Shown here in pieces: positions 27,167 to 35,189 of a stretch of DNA of 64,000 nucleotides. The first letter of the stretch is position 1. Every line of letters starts with the position of its first letter. The translations under genes were made by a program, and so were the position numbers. The notes beneath the pieces were generated by a model. The model was not told the DNA's origin and did no database searches. It was given only the letters and a program-made list of their open reading frames with translations. The stretch is from an uncultured Eubacteriales bacterium (lineage in GTDB: Bacteria > Bacillota > Clostridia > Christensenellales > Aristaeellaceae): positions 1 through 64,000 of the forward strand of contig CADBKQ010000033.1 of assembly GCA_902795275.1 (NCBI GenBank), written 5' to 3'.

Positions 27167-28392
27167 CACGCTTGATGGTTCCGGTTCGGTCCCCGCAGGA
27201 AATCGCCCGCCGCCGCGGGATGGGGCAGGGGAATGATCACCCGCTGGCCCGCCACGGACACGGTATCCCGCTGTTCGCCGGTGTCGGCCAGGGTGATGCT
27301 TTCCACCCGGAAGGGAAAGGAACCCGCCGGACAGAGCAGCTCCAGCGTGTCGCCCACATAAAATCGGTTCTTGAGGGAGAGGACGGCCTGCCCGTCCTGC
27401 CAGCCTTCCACCCGCGCCACATATTCCATTTCCTGGGTGAACCCGGCGGCTCCCGCCATGGGCGAAGGCGGGCCGAAGTAAAAGCCCGTATTAAATGCCC
27501 GGTGGCTGGCTTTGCGCAGTTCGCCTTCCAGCTCCGGCAGCAGGGTGCGGTAAGCTGCTTCGCTCTGGGCCAGCGCGTCCAGCGCCCGGCGGTACGCGCC
27601 GACGACGGTGGCGACGTAGTATTCCGTTTTCATCCGCCCCTCGATTTTCAGGCTGCTGATGCCCGCGCTGATCAATTCCGGCAGGTGGGACAGCATGTTC
27701 AGGTCGTAGGCGGAGAGCAGGTAGGTGCCGCGCGCGTCCTCCTCGATGGGCCAGTATTCGCCGGGCCGCTTCTTTTCCACCAGGGTGTACTCCCAGCGGC
27801 AGGGCTGGGCGCAGGCGCCCCGGTTGCCGCCCCGGCCCGTCAGGTGGTCGGACAGCATGCAGCGCCCGGAATAGCTCATGCACATAGCCCCGTGAACAAA
27901 GGCTTCCAGCTCCAGCGCTTCGGGCAGCTGCTTTCTCAGCGCGCCGATGCGTTCCAAAGAAAGCTCCCGGGCCAGCACGATGCGTTCCGCGCCTTGGTCG
28001 AAATAAAACCGCGCGGCCTCGGCGTTCAGGGTGTTGGCCTGGGTGCTGATATGCAAAGGCAGTTCCGGCGCTTCCCGCCGCAGCATCAGGAACGCGCCCA
28101 GGTCGCTGACCAGCGCCGCGTCCACGCCCAGGTCGCAGGCCCGCCGGGCGGCTTCTTTCAAAGCGTCCATCTCGTCCTGGTAGGGCAGGATGTTCAGGGT
28201 CAGATAAAACTTTTTGTTCCGGCTGTGCAGGTAGTCCAGCGCTTCGGCCAGTTCTTCCCAGGTGAAGTTTCCGGCGAAGGCCCGCAGGCCAAAGGCGGGC
28301 AGCGCGCCATACACCGCGTCGGCCCCAAACCGCGCCGCGGCCTTCAATTGCGCCATGCCCCCGGCAGGGGCCAGCAGTTCAGGCAGGTTCAT
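27166..28392 (-). CDS. Peptidase U32 family protein, probable tRNA uridine hydroxylation factor
   Basis: A 408-residue U32-family protein. The family signature is present at about residues 163-181 (EAFVHGAMCMSYSGRCMLS), with further cysteines in GACAQPCRWEY that together could hold a 4Fe-4S cluster. The N-terminal PELLAPAGGMAQLKAA and FGADAVYGA, and KIEGRMKTEYYVA in the middle, are also typical. Although called peptidases, close relatives (TrhP) are needed for 5-hydroxyuridine formation in tRNA, and I infer that role over proteolysis. The ATG follows GGAGG. It has its own promoter (28424-28452) and faces away from proS. Confidence 0.85.
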   Translation of the reverse strand: MNLPELLAPAGGMAQLKAAARFGADAVYGALPAFGLRAFAGNFTWEELAEALDYLHSRNKKFYLTLNILPYQDEMDALKEAARRACDLGVDAALVSDLGAFLMLRREAPELPLHISTQANTLNAEAARFYFDQGAERIVLARELSLERIGALRKQLPEALELEAFVHGAMCMSYSGRCMLSDHLTGRGGNRGACAQPCRWEYTLVEKKRPGEYWPIEEDARGTYLLSAYDLNMLSHLPELISAGISSLKIEGRMKTEYYVATVVGAYRRALDALAQSEAAYRTLLPELEGELRKASHRAFNTGFYFGPPSPMAGAAGFTQEMEYVARVEGWQDGQAVLSLKNRFYVGDTLELLCPAGSFPFRVESITLADTGEQRDTVSVAGQRVIIPLPHPAAAGDFLRGPNRNHQA

Positions 28393-28423
28393 TCCGTCCT
28401 CCGAAAAGTTGATTTACCTTTGT

Positions 28424-28452
28424 ATCATAGAGCATTCAGGGCGGAAAAGCAA
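28424..28452 (-). promoter_or_regulatory. Promoter of the U32 gene
   Basis: Minus strand TTGCTT (28447-28452), 17-base spacer, TATGAT (28424-28429). Confidence 0.65.
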
Positions 28453-28473
28453 GAAATAATTGCGCGGAAACGG

Positions 28474-28502
28474 TTGCAATTCTTTTCCGGTTGTTATATA
28501 AT
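28474..28502 (+). promoter_or_regulatory. Promoter of the T-box / proS transcript
   Basis: TTGCAA (28474-28479), 17-base spacer, perfect TATAAT (28497-28502). Confidence 0.75.
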
Positions 28503-28509
28503 GCCCTTG

Positions 28510-28735
28510 TTACAGGCAATGCACGGAACCATGCCGCCGTTTTTCCAGAGAGCGCGTCTTAGGCTGAAAGCGCGCAAGGCAGGCAGACCCGCCCGTGGGC
28601 CAGCGGCCAATCCCCGCCGGGGCGCTCCCGTTACAGAGTGACAGAGCCGGGCGTTCATTTTAGAGCGCCAAGCAAGGTGGTACCGCGAAGCAAGACTTCG
28701 TCCCTGCAAAGGAACGAGGCTTTTATTTTTTGGAG
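28510..28735 (+). promoter_or_regulatory. T-box riboswitch leader of proS
   Basis: The T-box sequence AAGGTGGTACCGCG at 28674-28687 is the conserved antiterminator strand that pairs with the uncharged tRNA acceptor end. Upstream, AGAGAGCGCG followed by GGCTGAAAGCGCGC (about 28549-28580) has the stem I / AGAGAG look. Downstream, ACTTCGTCC / GGAACGAGG followed by TTTTATTTTTT (about 28694-28735) is the competing terminator. Uncharged tRNA-Pro should raise proS expression. I could not place the specifier codon with confidence. Confidence 0.88.
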
Positions 28736-28749
28736 GAGGGAACCCATCC

Positions 28750-30192
28750 ATGGCAAAGGAAAAGAAACAGGAATTTGTGCAGCACATCACCCCCCGGGAC
28801 GAGAATTTCTCCCAGTGGTATACCGACGTGGTGACCCAGACCGACCTGATGGACTACACCCCCGTGCGCGGCTGCATGGCGCTCAAGCCCTACGGCAACC
28901 GCATCTGGGAATTGATCCATGAGCAGCTGGACGCCATGTTCAAGGAAACGGGCCACGAAAACGTGTCCATGCCCATGCTGATTCCCGAATCCCTGCTACT
29001 GAAAGAGGCCGACCACGTGGAAGGCTTCGCCCCCGAAGTGGCGTGGGTCACCCAGGGCGGCACCGAAAAGCTCCAGGAGCGCATGGCCGTGCGCCCCACC
29101 AGCGAAACCATTTTCTGCACTATGTTCTCCAAGTGGGTGCAGTCCTACCGCGACCTGCCCCTCAAATACAACCAGTGGTGCTCCGTGATGCGCTGGGAAA
29201 AGACCACCCGCCCCTTCCTGCGCACCGCCGAATTCTGGTGGCAGGAGGGCCACACCGTCCACGCCACCGCCGAGGAAGCGGAAGAAGAAACCCAGATGAT
29301 GCTGAACGTCTACAAGACCTTCTGTGAAAAGAACCTGGCCATCCCCGTGTTTGCGGGCCAGAAGAGCGACAAGGAAAAGTTCGCCGGCGCCCGGGCCACC
29401 TATTCCGTGGAAGCCATGATGCAGGACGGCAAGGCGCTGCAGGCCGGCACCAGCCACAACTTCGGCACCAACTTCGCCGTGCCCTTCAACATCCAGTACC
29501 TGAGCAAGGACAGCAAGCTGGAATACTGCCACGAAACCAGCTGGGGCGTGAGCACCCGTTTGATCGGCGCCATCATCATGACCCACGGCGACGAGCGCGG
29601 CCTCAAGCTGCCCCCCATGATCGCGCCCTTCCAGGCGGTCATCCTGCCCATCGCGGCCCACAAGGGCGGCGTGATGGAAAAGTGCGAAGAAGCCTACAAC
29701 GCCCTGAAAGCCGCGGGCATCCGCGTGAAGCTGGACGACCGGGACAATGTGTCCCCCGGCTGGAAGTTCAACGAATGGGAATTGAAGGGCGTACCCGTCC
29801 GCGTGGAGATCGGCCCCAAGGACATCGAGAACGGCGTGGCGACGGTCATGCGCCGCGACACCTTTGAAAAGTCCACCATTGCCCTGGACAATCTGGCGGA
29901 GGAATTGAAGAAGCTGCTCGACGACATTCAGCAGAACATGTTCCGCATCGCCGACGAATTCCGCCTGGCCCACACCAAGGACGTGCATAACTACGACGAA
30001 CTGAAAGCCCAGGTGGACGGCGGCTATGCCCGCGCCATGTGGTGCGGCGACCGGGCCTGCGAGGACAAAATCAAGGAGGAAACCAACGCCACCTCCCGCA
30101 ACATGCCCTTCGACCAGACCCCCTTCGGCGACACCTGCGTCTGCTGCGGACGGAAAGCCACCAAGGTCATGTACTTCGCCAAGGCTTATTGA
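28750..30192 (+). CDS. proS: Prolyl-tRNA synthetase, short (archaeal/eukaryotic-like) type
   Basis: A 480-residue class II synthetase charging tRNA-Pro. It lacks the editing insertion of the long bacterial type and starts HITPRDENFSQWYTDVV, as in the ProS type 3 group. Class II motif 2 is in RWEKTTRPFLRTAEFWWQEGHT, motif 3 in HGDERGLKLPPMIAPFQAV. An anticodon-binding domain follows, and a C-terminal segment with Cys pairs (WCGDRAC and CVCCGRKA) forms the zinc-binding tail of this type, ending in Tyr as usual. GGAGGAGG precedes the ATG. Regulated by the T-box just upstream, ends at its own terminator. Confidence 0.96.
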   Translation: MAKEKKQEFVQHITPRDENFSQWYTDVVTQTDLMDYTPVRGCMALKPYGNRIWELIHEQLDAMFKETGHENVSMPMLIPESLLLKEADHVEGFAPEVAWVTQGGTEKLQERMAVRPTSETIFCTMFSKWVQSYRDLPLKYNQWCSVMRWEKTTRPFLRTAEFWWQEGHTVHATAEEAEEETQMMLNVYKTFCEKNLAIPVFAGQKSDKEKFAGARATYSVEAMMQDGKALQAGTSHNFGTNFAVPFNIQYLSKDSKLEYCHETSWGVSTRLIGAIIMTHGDERGLKLPPMIAPFQAVILPIAAHKGGVMEKCEEAYNALKAAGIRVKLDDRDNVSPGWKFNEWELKGVPVRVEIGPKDIENGVATVMRRDTFEKSTIALDNLAEELKKLLDDIQQNMFRIADEFRLAHTKDVHNYDELKAQVDGGYARAMWCGDRACEDKIKEETNATSRNMPFDQTPFGDTCVCCGRKATKVMYFAKAY

Positions 30193-30212
30193 TTTCATGA
30201 TTCCATCCCATG

Positions 30213-30240
30213 CCCGAAGAAGCTGCTTCTTCGGGTTTTT
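30213..30240 (+). terminator. Terminator after proS
   Basis: Ten-pair stem CCCGAAGAAG / CTTCTTCGGG with a three-base loop, followed by TTTTT. Confidence 0.88.
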
Positions 30241-30293
30241 GATTTGCCTGTAAAATGAATCTGCAATGAAAACCTTAGTATATTTCAATCCTA

Positions 30294-30322
30294 TTGCCGC
30301 GTCCAGGCTTTTTTGTTATAAT
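30294..30322 (+). promoter_or_regulatory. Promoter of the TetM-like fusion gene
   Basis: TTGCCG (30294-30299), 17-base spacer, perfect TATAAT (30317-30322). No leader-peptide attenuator like that of tet(M) is apparent in the 36 bases before the start. Confidence 0.7.
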
Positions 30323-30358
30323 ACAAGACAGGTATTTGAAACAAAGGAGGACACGGGG

Positions 30359-33016
30359 ATGGCGGGAAAGGGATGCGTCATCGGGCTGGCGGCCCACGTG
30401 GACGCGGGGAAAACCACCCTGTCGGAATCCATGCTGTTCCTGTCCGGCGCGGTGCGGAAGCAGGGCCGGGTGGATCACGGCGACGCATTCCTGGACACCG
30501 AGCGGATGGAGAAGGAGCGGGGCATCACCATCTTCTCCAAGCAGGCCATCCTGACCCATCAGCGCAAGACCATCACCCTGATGGACACCCCCGGCCACAC
30601 GGATTTTTCCGGCGAGACGGAAAGGGTCATGGGCGTGCTGGACGGGTGCGTGCTGGTGATTAGCGCCACCGACGGGGTGCAGCCCCACACCCGCACGATC
30701 TGGAAACTATTGGATCAATTTCAAGTGCCCGTGTTCTTCTTCGTCAACAAAATGGACCGATACGAAGACGACCCCGCGGCGCTGGTGAAGCACCTGCAAG
30801 CGGAGCTTTCGGAGAATATCGTGGACTTCACCCGCCGGGACGACGAAAAAATCGCCCTGTGCGACGAAACAGCGCTGGATTATTATTTGAAGGAAGGCAG
30901 CGTGCCGGACTACCGGATTCAACAGCTCATCCGTTCCCGGCGGCTGTTCCCCTGCTATTTCGGTTCGGCGCTGAAAAACGAGGGGGTCACGGAATTATTG
31001 GACGCCCTCGCCGCCTTCGACCCGGAGAAAACCTACCCCGACGCCTTCGGGGCCAGGGTGTATAAAATTGCCCGGGACGCCCAGGGCGCGCGGCTGACCT
31101 TCATGAAAATCACCGGCGGGGAGCTGAAAGTGCGCGACCTGCTGTCCTGCAAGGACGAGGGCGGCGAAACGCTCTGGGCGGAAAAGGCGGCGGAGATCCG
31201 GCTCTATTCCGGGGCGAAGTATACGCCCGTCCAGAGCGCGGAGGCGGGGACGCTGTGCTGCGTGGTGGGCCTGAGCAAGACGGCCCCCGGCGACGGCCTG
31301 GGCGCGGAACCCGCCCGAAAAGAAGCGGTGATCCAGCCCTGCTATTCCTGCCGCCTGGTGATCCAGGACGGCACCGACATGCACCACGCGCTCAACTACC
31401 TGCGCACCCTGGAGGAGGAAGAGCCCCTCATGCGGGTGGAGTACGTGGAACAGAAGCGGGAAATCCTCATCCAGTCCATGGGCGACGTGTACCTGGAGGT
31501 ACTCAAGCGCCAGTGCAAAGACCGCTTCGGCATGGAGATCGGCTTTGCGGACGAAAGCGTGCTGTACCGAGAAACGATTTTAGCCCCGGTGGAGGGCGTG
31601 GGCCACTACGAACCCCTGCGCCACTACGCCGAAGTCCATTTGCTGCTGACCCCCGGCAAGCGGGGCAGCGGCATGCAGTTCGGCACCGCCGTTTCCCTGG
31701 ACGATTTGGCGGTGAACTGGCAGCGGCTGATTCTGACGCATTTAAAAGAAAAAGTCCATGTGGGCGTGCTCACCGGCTCTCCCATCACGGACATGAAAAT
31801 GACCCTCGTCGCGGGCAAGGCGCACCTAAAACACACCGAGGGCGGCGACTTCCGCCAGGCCACCTACCGGGCCATCCGGCAAGGCTTGATGAAAGCGCAG
31901 TGCCAGCTATTGGAACCCTATCTGAACCTGGAATTGACGCTGCCCGAGGAAAACATCGGCCGGGCCATGACCGACCTGACTGCCATGGGCGGGGAATTTG
32001 AGGCCCCGGAAATCTTAGACAATGGCTTGCAGCGGCTTCGGGCGCTGGCTCCCGCTTCCAAATGCGCCGCCTATGGCAAGCAGGTGAGCGTCTACACCAA
32101 GGGCCGGGGGCATATGAGCGCCGAGTTCGCCGCCTACCTGCCCTGCGCCGACGCGGAAAAGGTGATTGCCGAGCGCGCCTACAACCCCGAAGCCGACCTG
32201 TTCAACTCCCCGGATTCTATTTTCTGCTCCCACGGCGCAGGCTTCGACGTGCGCTGGGATCAGGTGGACAGCTACGCGCATCTGCCCTTATTAAAAGAAC
32301 GGATGGAGCAGGAAGCCCGGGCCGACGCCGCGCCGCCCAGAGCCCCCGTCCGGGCCGCCTACCAGGGCACCGCCAAAGAGGACGAGGAGCTCATGGCGAT
32401 TTTCGAGCGCACCTACGGCCCGGTGAAATCCCGGCAGCTTTTCAACGCGGTGAAGGCCGGCGCCATTTCCAACGCGCCCGCCGCCCCCGGCGAATTTATT
32501 CAAAAAGAAATCCTGCTGGTGGACGGGTACAATATCATCTTTGCCTGGGACGAATTAAAGAAACTCAGCAAGGAAAACCTGGAAGCCGCCCGGCAGCAGC
32601 TGATGGACATCCTGTGCAATTACAGCGGCATGACGGGCAAGGACGTGATTCTGGTCTTTGACGCCTACCGGGTGCAGGGCAGTCAAGGATCGGTGGAAAA
32701 GTACGCCAACATTTTTGTGGTGTACACGAAGGAAGCCCAGACCGCCGACGCCTACATCGAAAAGACCACCTACGAAGCCATGGGCAGCGCCCGCATCCGG
32801 GTGGCGACCTCCGACGGCCCGGAGCAGGCCATCGTGCTGGGCAACCAGGCGCTGCGGGTGTCGGCAAGGGAGTTTGAGCGGGAGGTGGAGGCTGTGCAGG
32901 GCAGCATCGCCGCGTTCCTGGAAGCCCACAACCGCATTCACGCCACGCCCGCCCTGGAAACCGCCTATAAGCAGGCCTGGCGGCAGAAAAAACAAGAAGA
33001 AACAGCTGGGGATTAA
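30359..33016 (+). CDS. TetM-like translational GTPase fused to a YacP/NYN nuclease domain
   Basis: An 885-residue fusion. Residues about 8-650 are an EF-G-like GTPase of the TetM/ribosomal-protection group: G1 AAHVDAGKTT at 11-20, KERGITIF, DTPGHTDF, NKMDR, and EF-G domains II-V. After a linker, residues about 715-865 form a NYN (YacP-like, PIN-fold) domain: ILLVDGYNIIFAWDEL, VILVFDAYRV and the acidic TADAYIEK and TSDGPEQ, the acid residues expected of a metal-dependent RNase. I infer a factor that acts on ribosomes and cleaves RNA, perhaps in rescue; tetracycline resistance cannot be concluded. ATG 30359 follows AAAGGAGG; the frame is open further up but the promoter lies between. Single gene. 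Confidence 0.85.
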   Translation: MAGKGCVIGLAAHVDAGKTTLSESMLFLSGAVRKQGRVDHGDAFLDTERMEKERGITIFSKQAILTHQRKTITLMDTPGHTDFSGETERVMGVLDGCVLVISATDGVQPHTRTIWKLLDQFQVPVFFFVNKMDRYEDDPAALVKHLQAELSENIVDFTRRDDEKIALCDETALDYYLKEGSVPDYRIQQLIRSRRLFPCYFGSALKNEGVTELLDALAAFDPEKTYPDAFGARVYKIARDAQGARLTFMKITGGELKVRDLLSCKDEGGETLWAEKAAEIRLYSGAKYTPVQSAEAGTLCCVVGLSKTAPGDGLGAEPARKEAVIQPCYSCRLVIQDGTDMHHALNYLRTLEEEEPLMRVEYVEQKREILIQSMGDVYLEVLKRQCKDRFGMEIGFADESVLYRETILAPVEGVGHYEPLRHYAEVHLLLTPGKRGSGMQFGTAVSLDDLAVNWQRLILTHLKEKVHVGVLTGSPITDMKMTLVAGKAHLKHTEGGDFRQATYRAIRQGLMKAQCQLLEPYLNLELTLPEENIGRAMTDLTAMGGEFEAPEILDNGLQRLRALAPASKCAAYGKQVSVYTKGRGHMSAEFAAYLPCADAEKVIAERAYNPEADLFNSPDSIFCSHGAGFDVRWDQVDSYAHLPLLKERMEQEARADAAPPRAPVRAAYQGTAKEDEELMAIFERTYGPVKSRQLFNAVKAGAISNAPAAPGEFIQKEILLVDGYNIIFAWDELKKLSKENLEAARQQLMDILCNYSGMTGKDVILVFDAYRVQGSQGSVEKYANIFVVYTKEAQTADAYIEKTTYEAMGSARIRVATSDGPEQAIVLGNQALRVSAREFEREVEAVQGSIAAFLEAHNRIHATPALETAYKQAWRQKKQEETAGD

Positions 33017-33058
33017 AGTACAAAATAATACTCCTTTTTGGCTTTCTTGGAAGGGGGT

Positions 33059-33171
33059 CTGGGGGAAAACTTCTTTGGGGCCGAAGCGCCTGGAAAATAT
33101 GCCATTTGGCATATTTTCAGCAGAGGCCGGGCCGGAAGGCCCCGGATAGGAAAAAGAATGGTTTCCCCCAG
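33059..33171. repeat. CTGGGGGAAAAC hairpin repeat with insert (copy e)
   Basis: Arms CTGGGGGAAAACTTCTTTGG (left) and AAAGAATGGTTTCCCCCAG (right) are partly diverged and separated by about 75 bases. The insert holds two further hairpins: GAAAATATGCC / GGCATATTTTC and GGGCC / GGCCC. The usual lead-in GGCTTTCTTGGAAGGGGG precedes it. It lies between the GTPase fusion and the DUF2130 gene. Confidence 0.7.
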
Positions 33172-33197
33172 AAAGCCTTTCCGGATTAGGAGGTACC

Positions 33198-34454
33198 ATG
33201 CAGGAAATCAAATGCCCCCATTGCGGGGAAGTGTTTCAGGTGGACGAGGCGGGGTACGCGGCCATCGTGAAGCAGGTGCGGGACAGGGAATTTGCCCAGG
33301 AGGTGGAGCGCCGGGAAGCCGCCGCGGTGGAGCTGGCCGTGCGCAAAACGGAACAGCAAAAGAATGAAGAAATGAGCAGGCTGCATCTGCAATTGGAGCA
33401 GCTTCGCCAGGAGAGCCAGGCGGAGCGGCAGCAAGCCGCGGCACAGCGCGAGATCGAGCAATTGAAGGAACAGCAGCAGATTCAGCAATTGCGGCGCGAC
33501 CTGGAAGCGGAAAAGGAGCGGGCGCAAACGGCTGTGCAGATGGCCTTGCAGGAGCAGCAATTGACCATCCAGGAATTAAAGAGCGCCTTGCAGCACGAGA
33601 AGGACGACCGGGCGAACCAGGAGCATTTTCTCCTGGAGCGGCACAAGACCGAGCTGGCCCTGAAGGACGAGCAAATCGCCCAGTACCGGGATTTCAAGGC
33701 ACGGCAGTCCACCAAGATGGTGGGCGAAAGCCTGGAGCAGCATTGTTTGACGGAGTTCAACCGCATCCGTATGACCGCCTTCCCCAACGCCTATTTCGAC
33801 AAGGACAACGACGCCCGCACCGGCAGCAAGGGGGACTTCATTTTCCGGGAGTGCGCGGAGGACGGCACGGAAATCCTGTCCATCATGTTTGAGATGAAAA
33901 ACGAGATGGACACCACCGCCGCCAAGCACAAGAACGAAGACTTCTTCCGGGAGCTGGACAGGGACCGGCGGGAAAAGAACTGCGAATACGCCGTGCTGGT
34001 CACGCTGCTGGAAGCGGACAGCGAACTGTACAACACCGGCATCGTGGACGTTTCTTATAGATATGAAAAGATGTACGTCATCCGGCCCCAGTTTTTTATT
34101 CCCATGATCACCCTGCTTCGCAACGCCGCCATGAACGCGGTCAAAGCCAAACAGGAACTGGCCCTCATCCGGGAGCAGAACATCGACATCACCAACTTTG
34201 AAAACGAAGTGAACGATTTCAAGTCCAAATTTTCCTACAATTACCAGCAAGCCAGTAAGCGCTTCCAGGAGGCCATCGACGAGATCGACAAGTCCATCAC
34301 CCACCTGCAAAAGATCAAGGACGCCCTCACCGCCTCCGACCGCCAGCTGCGCCTGGCCAACGACAAGGCCGAGGATTTGTCCATCAAAAAGCTCACCCGC
34401 CACAATCCCACCATGCGGCAGAAGTTTGAGGCATTGGAAAGCAGCGACGAATAA
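33198..34454 (+). CDS. DUF2130 protein with zinc ribbon, coiled coil and restriction-like core
   Basis: A 418-residue soluble protein. The N-terminus is a small zinc-ribbon-like start (IKCPHCGEVFQV, one CxxC visible), then a long Glu/Gln-rich coiled coil (about 40-150), then the DUF2130 core. In the core GSKGDFIFRE followed by MFEMKNE has the D...ExK spacing of PD-(D/E)xK nucleases (about 210-235). A second helical region (about 325-380) follows. DUF2130 members are annotated as possible nucleases or phage-related proteins, with function unproven. GGAGGT precedes the ATG. It is preceded by a palindromic repeat and followed by terminator hairpins. Confidence 0.8.
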   Translation: MQEIKCPHCGEVFQVDEAGYAAIVKQVRDREFAQEVERREAAAVELAVRKTEQQKNEEMSRLHLQLEQLRQESQAERQQAAAQREIEQLKEQQQIQQLRRDLEAEKERAQTAVQMALQEQQLTIQELKSALQHEKDDRANQEHFLLERHKTELALKDEQIAQYRDFKARQSTKMVGESLEQHCLTEFNRIRMTAFPNAYFDKDNDARTGSKGDFIFRECAEDGTEILSIMFEMKNEMDTTAAKHKNEDFFRELDRDRREKNCEYAVLVTLLEADSELYNTGIVDVSYRYEKMYVIRPQFFIPMITLLRNAAMNAVKAKQELALIREQNIDITNFENEVNDFKSKFSYNYQQASKRFQEAIDEIDKSITHLQKIKDALTASDRQLRLANDKAEDLSIKKLTRHNPTMRQKFEALESSDE

Positions 34455-34499
34455 CCCCGGCGGGGCATCCGCCCGCAATTTTGCCGCAACAAAAAACTG

Positions 34500-34543
34500 C
34501 TCCCCCAGCGAATGCCTGCGCAGCATTTGCCGGGGGAGCAATA
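34500..34543 (-). terminator. Second hairpin downstream of rpsT
   Basis: GCTCCCCC / GGGGGAGC arms with inner GAATGC / GCATTT pairing; an A-run to the left gives TTTTTT on the minus strand. It acts as a back-up terminator for rpsT, or a hairpin end for the DUF2130 transcript. Confidence 0.55.
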
Positions 34544-34556
34544 TCGTTCATAACAG

Positions 34557-34582
34557 AAAAACCCGCCATGAGCGGGTTTTTT
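34557..34582. terminator. Bidirectional terminator between the DUF2130 gene and rpsT
   Basis: AACCCGC / GCGGGTT stem with a T-run on each strand (TTTTTT on plus, GTTTTT on minus). Confidence 0.85.
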
Positions 34583-34595
34583 GCAAGGCAAGCAA

Positions 34596-34859
34596 TTAAG
34601 CGTTCGCTTTGGCCAGGGCCTTAGCCAGACGCGCCTTTTTGCGGTTGGCGGTATTCTTGTGCATAACGCCCTTGGAAACCGCTTTATCAATAGCGGAGGT
34701 GGTGGCGCTCAGCTGCGCGCTGGCGGGGGCCACACCCTCGTTCAGGGCGACCTGAAACTTTTTCACGGCAGTCTTAACGCCGGTCTTCACCATACGATTC
34801 CGCAGGTTCTTGGTCTTGCTCACCTTCACGCGCTTCATGGCGGACTTAATATTGGGCAA
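34596..34859 (-). CDS. rpsT: 30S ribosomal protein S20
   Basis: An 87-residue basic three-helix ribosomal protein of normal length: PNIKSAMKRVKVSKTKNLRNR at the start and MHKNTANRKKARLAKALAK at the end are classic. The start codon is TTG (34859), with GAGGAGGTGAAGG just upstream; starting at the next Met would remove the conserved PNIKSA. TTG and GTG starts on rpsT genes are known elsewhere and fit translational control. Its own promoter and two terminator hairpins make it monocistronic. Confidence 0.96.
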   Translation of the reverse strand: MPNIKSAMKRVKVSKTKNLRNRMVKTGVKTAVKKFQVALNEGVAPASAQLSATTSAIDKAVSKGVMHKNTANRKKARLAKALAKANA

Positions 34860-34905
34860 CTTCCTTCACCTCCTCATGGATACTTGCTGATAATCAGCAT
34901 CGACT

Positions 34906-34934
34906 ATATTACCACAGAAAAAAAGAAAACGCAA
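34906..34934 (-). promoter_or_regulatory. Promoter of rpsT
   Basis: Minus strand TTGCGT (34929-34934), 17-base T-rich spacer, TAATAT (34906-34911). Confidence 0.7.
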
Positions 34935-34990
34935 GACTTTTTTCTGTTTTTTTCTTTTCTTTTTGATGAAGAAAGTTACGATTCAGGGAA

Positions 34991-35179
34991 CGGGGAGTTT
35001 TCTGGGGGAAACCATTCTTTGGATGCCAAAGAATGGTTTCCCCCAGGCCCCTTTCCAAGAAAGCAAAATCATATCATCCCATATCACGTGAACACTTGCC
35101 AGAGATGTGTTTTTTATCGTCTTTCTCGGAAGGGGTCTGGGGGAACCGCTCTTTGGACCCCAAAGAGCGGTTCCCCCAG
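34991..35179. repeat. Paired hairpin repeats f and g with inverted lead-ins
   Basis: Hairpin f (35002-35046) and hairpin g (35137-35179) are CTGGGGGAA-family palindromes. Between them CCCCTTTCCAAGAAAGC (from 35047) and CTTTCTCGGAAGGGG (to 35135) are inverted to each other, and the stretch before the second (CTTGCCAGAGATGTG...) matches 24118-24150. The whole block is therefore the same composite element as at 24011-24312, without module A. It fills the gap between the rpsT promoter and the prfA stop. Confidence 0.75.
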
Positions 35180-35189
35180 GTACGCGTCT

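Noticed and set aside
30359..33016. Acquired tetracycline resistance gene tet(M)
   Set aside because: Related fold only; it lacks the tet leader, has a nuclease fusion and normal local composition, and no mobile element genes are nearby.
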